Notes under the pieces: generated by a model
What the model was told of the DNA's origin: nothing
The model's database searches: none
What the model saw: the letters and a program-made list of their open reading frames with translations, nothing else
Assembly (NCBI GenBank): GCA_035761165.1
Contig: DASTRO010000073.1
Span: forward strand, 1-6,574
Direction of reading: 5' to 3'
Length of the DNA: 6,574 bases
Source of the DNA: CALCHX01 sp035761165
Lineage (GTDB): Bacteria > Gemmatimonadota > Gemmatimonadetes > Gemmatimonadales > Gemmatimonadaceae
Shown here: positions 5,562 to 6,574 of the stretch, piece by piece
How the letters are laid out: each line of letters starts with the position of its first letter
How positions within the stretch are numbered: position 1 is the stretch's first letter
Translations under genes and position numbers: made by a program

Positions 5562-6347
5562 ATGGATCCTCTCCGTCCCCGTCCGATCGTCGGCGTGCCG
5601 ACGCAGACCCTGCAGAGCCTCGGCGGGATTCCCGCCGAGTTCCCGCCGTCGTGGGTCATGAGCCAGCGCTACATCCAGACGCTGGCCACCGCCGGCGCGC
5701 TCCCCTGGATGCTCCCCCTCCTCGTCGATGACGAGGCCACCCTGCGCGGCATGTACGATCGCCTCGACGCCCTCTTCCTCCCCGGGGGCGCGGACATCGA
5801 CCCGCTCAGCTACGGGGCCGAGCGCCACCCGAAGTGCGACGTGCGCACCGACCGCTCGCGCGACCGGCTCGAGCTCACCTTCGTGCGCTGGGCGATGGAG
5901 GAGGGGAAGCCGGTCCTCGGCGTCTGTCGCGGGCTGCAGATCATCAACCTCGCCGCCGGCGGCACGCTCTGGCAGGATCTGGCCGACGAGCGCCCCGGCG
6001 CGGCGAAGCACGACTACTTCCCCTTCGACGGGCAGTTCGCGCGCGACCACCTGGCCCATGCCGCGCGTCTGGCCCCGTCGTCGCGCCTGCGCGAGATCCT
6101 CGGCTGCGACGAGCTGCCGGTGAACAGCATGCACCACCAGGCCATCCGCACGCTGGGGCAGGGGCTGGTGGCCACCGCCACCGCGCCCGACGGCGTGATC
6201 GAGGCGGCCGAGGGGACGGGGGACGCCTTCCTGCTCGGCGTGCAGTGGCATCCCGAGGTGCTCACCGAGTGCGACCCCCGCATGGCGCGGCTGTTCGCCG
6301 CGTTCGTCGAGGCGGGGGTGGAGTGGCGGGAGGGGGCGAGGCTGTAG
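5562..6347 (+). CDS. Class I glutamine-amidotransferase-fold gamma-glutamyl hydrolase (PuuD / peptidase C26 type)
   Basis: A 261-residue cytosolic hydrolase. The triad is visible: Cys122 in the nucleophile elbow GVCRG (120-124), and His230 and Glu232 in GVQWHPE (226-232). LFLPGGADIDP (71-81) supplies the oxyanion-hole region and NSMHHQAI (188-195) is a typical family block. These match the gamma-glutamyl-gamma-aminobutyrate hydrolase group, which cleaves gamma-glutamyl amides with water instead of channelling ammonia; there is no fused synthase domain. The start ATG at 5562 gives MDPLRPRPIVGVPTQT, placing the first core strand (IVGVPTQ) correctly. No Shine-Dalgarno is obvious, and the 116-nt spacer after the ligase stop is pyrimidine-rich and without repeats. 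E. coli PuuD works in putrescine breakdown, but no other Puu gene is present, so the substrate is more likely tied to the neighbouring ligase. Confidence 0.92.
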   Translation: MDPLRPRPIVGVPTQTLQSLGGIPAEFPPSWVMSQRYIQTLATAGALPWMLPLLVDDEATLRGMYDRLDALFLPGGADIDPLSYGAERHPKCDVRTDRSRDRLELTFVRWAMEEGKPVLGVCRGLQIINLAAGGTLWQDLADERPGAAKHDYFPFDGQFARDHLAHAARLAPSSRLREILGCDELPVNSMHHQAIRTLGQGLVATATAPDGVIEAAEGTGDAFLLGVQWHPEVLTECDPRMARLFAAFVEAGVEWREGARL

Positions 6348-6450
6348 GATCAGCGATCAGCGCCCAGCGATCAGCGAAACACCCTCGGGCCGGCCGGTAG
6401 GCGCCTGCCGAGCGGCCGTTACGCTGAGCGCTGATCGCCGAGCGCTGTTC
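6348..6450. terminator. Imperfect inverted repeat between convergent genes, possible bidirectional terminator
   Basis: The left arm (6348-6376), built on two GATCAGC heptamers plus a related copy, begins right after the hydrolase stop. The right arm (6422-6450) matches its reverse complement at 23 of 29 positions by direct comparison. The loop is about 45 nt and there is no U-run, so this is a weak terminator prediction; a factor-dependent or purely structural role is equally possible. The right arm lies inside the 3' end of the minus-strand regulator gene. Confidence 0.5.
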
Positions 6451-6574
6451 GCTCGCCATTCCTGTACTCCTTGAGCTTCCGGTACAGCGTCCGCCGGTCG
6501 ATGCCGAGCCACTGGGCGGCGCGGCTCTGGTGGCCGCCGGTGGCCTCGAGGACCTGCAGGATGTAGGCGCGCTC
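6419..6574 (-). CDS. C-terminal end of a Fis-type HTH regulator, probably NtrC-like (partial)
   Basis: Reading the minus strand inward from the window edge gives 51 residues and a TAA stop at 6419-6421; the start lies outside the window. The sequence opens ERAYILQVLEATGGHQSRAA, continues with QWLGIDRRTLYRKLKEY, and ends NGERTALGDQRSA. This is the Fis-family helix-turn-helix (HTH_8): a first helix (YILQVLEAT), then SRAAQWLGI, then the recognition helix RRTLYRKLKEY. It is typical of the DNA-binding end of sigma-54-dependent NtrC-type activators, which bind enhancer-like sites upstream of their targets. A RegA/ActR-type response regulator with the same kind of HTH is an alternative. The last dozen or so residues are encoded by the inverted-repeat arm and are probably unconserved. 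It is convergent to the ligase cluster, so co-regulation is not implied by layout. Confidence 0.87.
   Translation of the reverse strand, partial: ERAYILQVLEATGGHQSRAAQWLGIDRRTLYRKLKEYRNGERTALGDQRSA

Overview
This is a very G+C-rich bacterial window (by eye about 70% or more, with third codon positions almost always G or C). It carries a compact set of plus-strand genes and, at the right edge, the end of one convergent minus-strand regulator. The codon use, the gene set and the repeat-filled intergenic spacers remind me of Gemmatimonadota (Gemmatimonas/Gemmatirosa type). That placement is inference; there is no rRNA or taxonomic marker here.

Layout. Positions 1-223 hold no gene: a (GGGAAGA)n heptamer array, a short dispersed element, and an inverted copy of the heptamer array. 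Then come an alpha/beta-hydrolase esterase (224-943), a 136-nt spacer dominated by a hairpin-forming purine/pyrimidine repeat, an ATP-grasp ligase with a long Ala/Lys/Arg-rich tail (GTG start, 1080-2483), and a circularly permuted ATP-grasp ligase that overlaps it by four bases at GTGA (2480-3901). A 434-nt gene-free gap (3902-4335) follows, with a G-run array and the second copy of the dispersed element. Next are a YbdK-type carboxylate-amine ligase (4336-5445) and a class I glutamine-amidotransferase-fold gamma-glutamyl hydrolase of the PuuD/peptidase C26 type (5562-6347). A 71-nt convergent gap with an imperfect inverted repeat separates this from the Fis-type helix-turn-helix end of a regulator on the minus strand (6419-6574, running out of the window).

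How the genes may work together. Three of the five complete genes are predicted ATP-dependent carboxylate-amine/amide-bond ligases from three different structural groups: classical ATP-grasp, circularly permuted ATP-grasp and GCS2/glutamine-synthetase-like. The other two are hydrolases, one for esters or similar bonds and one for gamma-glutamyl amides. The simplest reading is an uncharacterised pathway that assembles a small peptide-like or gamma-glutamylated metabolite, with the hydrolases trimming, releasing or recycling it. Neither substrate nor product can be read from the sequence. No carrier protein, transporter, precursor peptide or resistance gene is visible in the window.

The spacers are unusual in their own right. 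Most carry short tandem repeats with a 7-nt (sometimes 8-nt) period, each with a different unit, and three of them contain inverted-repeat partners able to fold in RNA. No tRNA, rRNA, CRISPR array, insertion sequence or attachment site was found.
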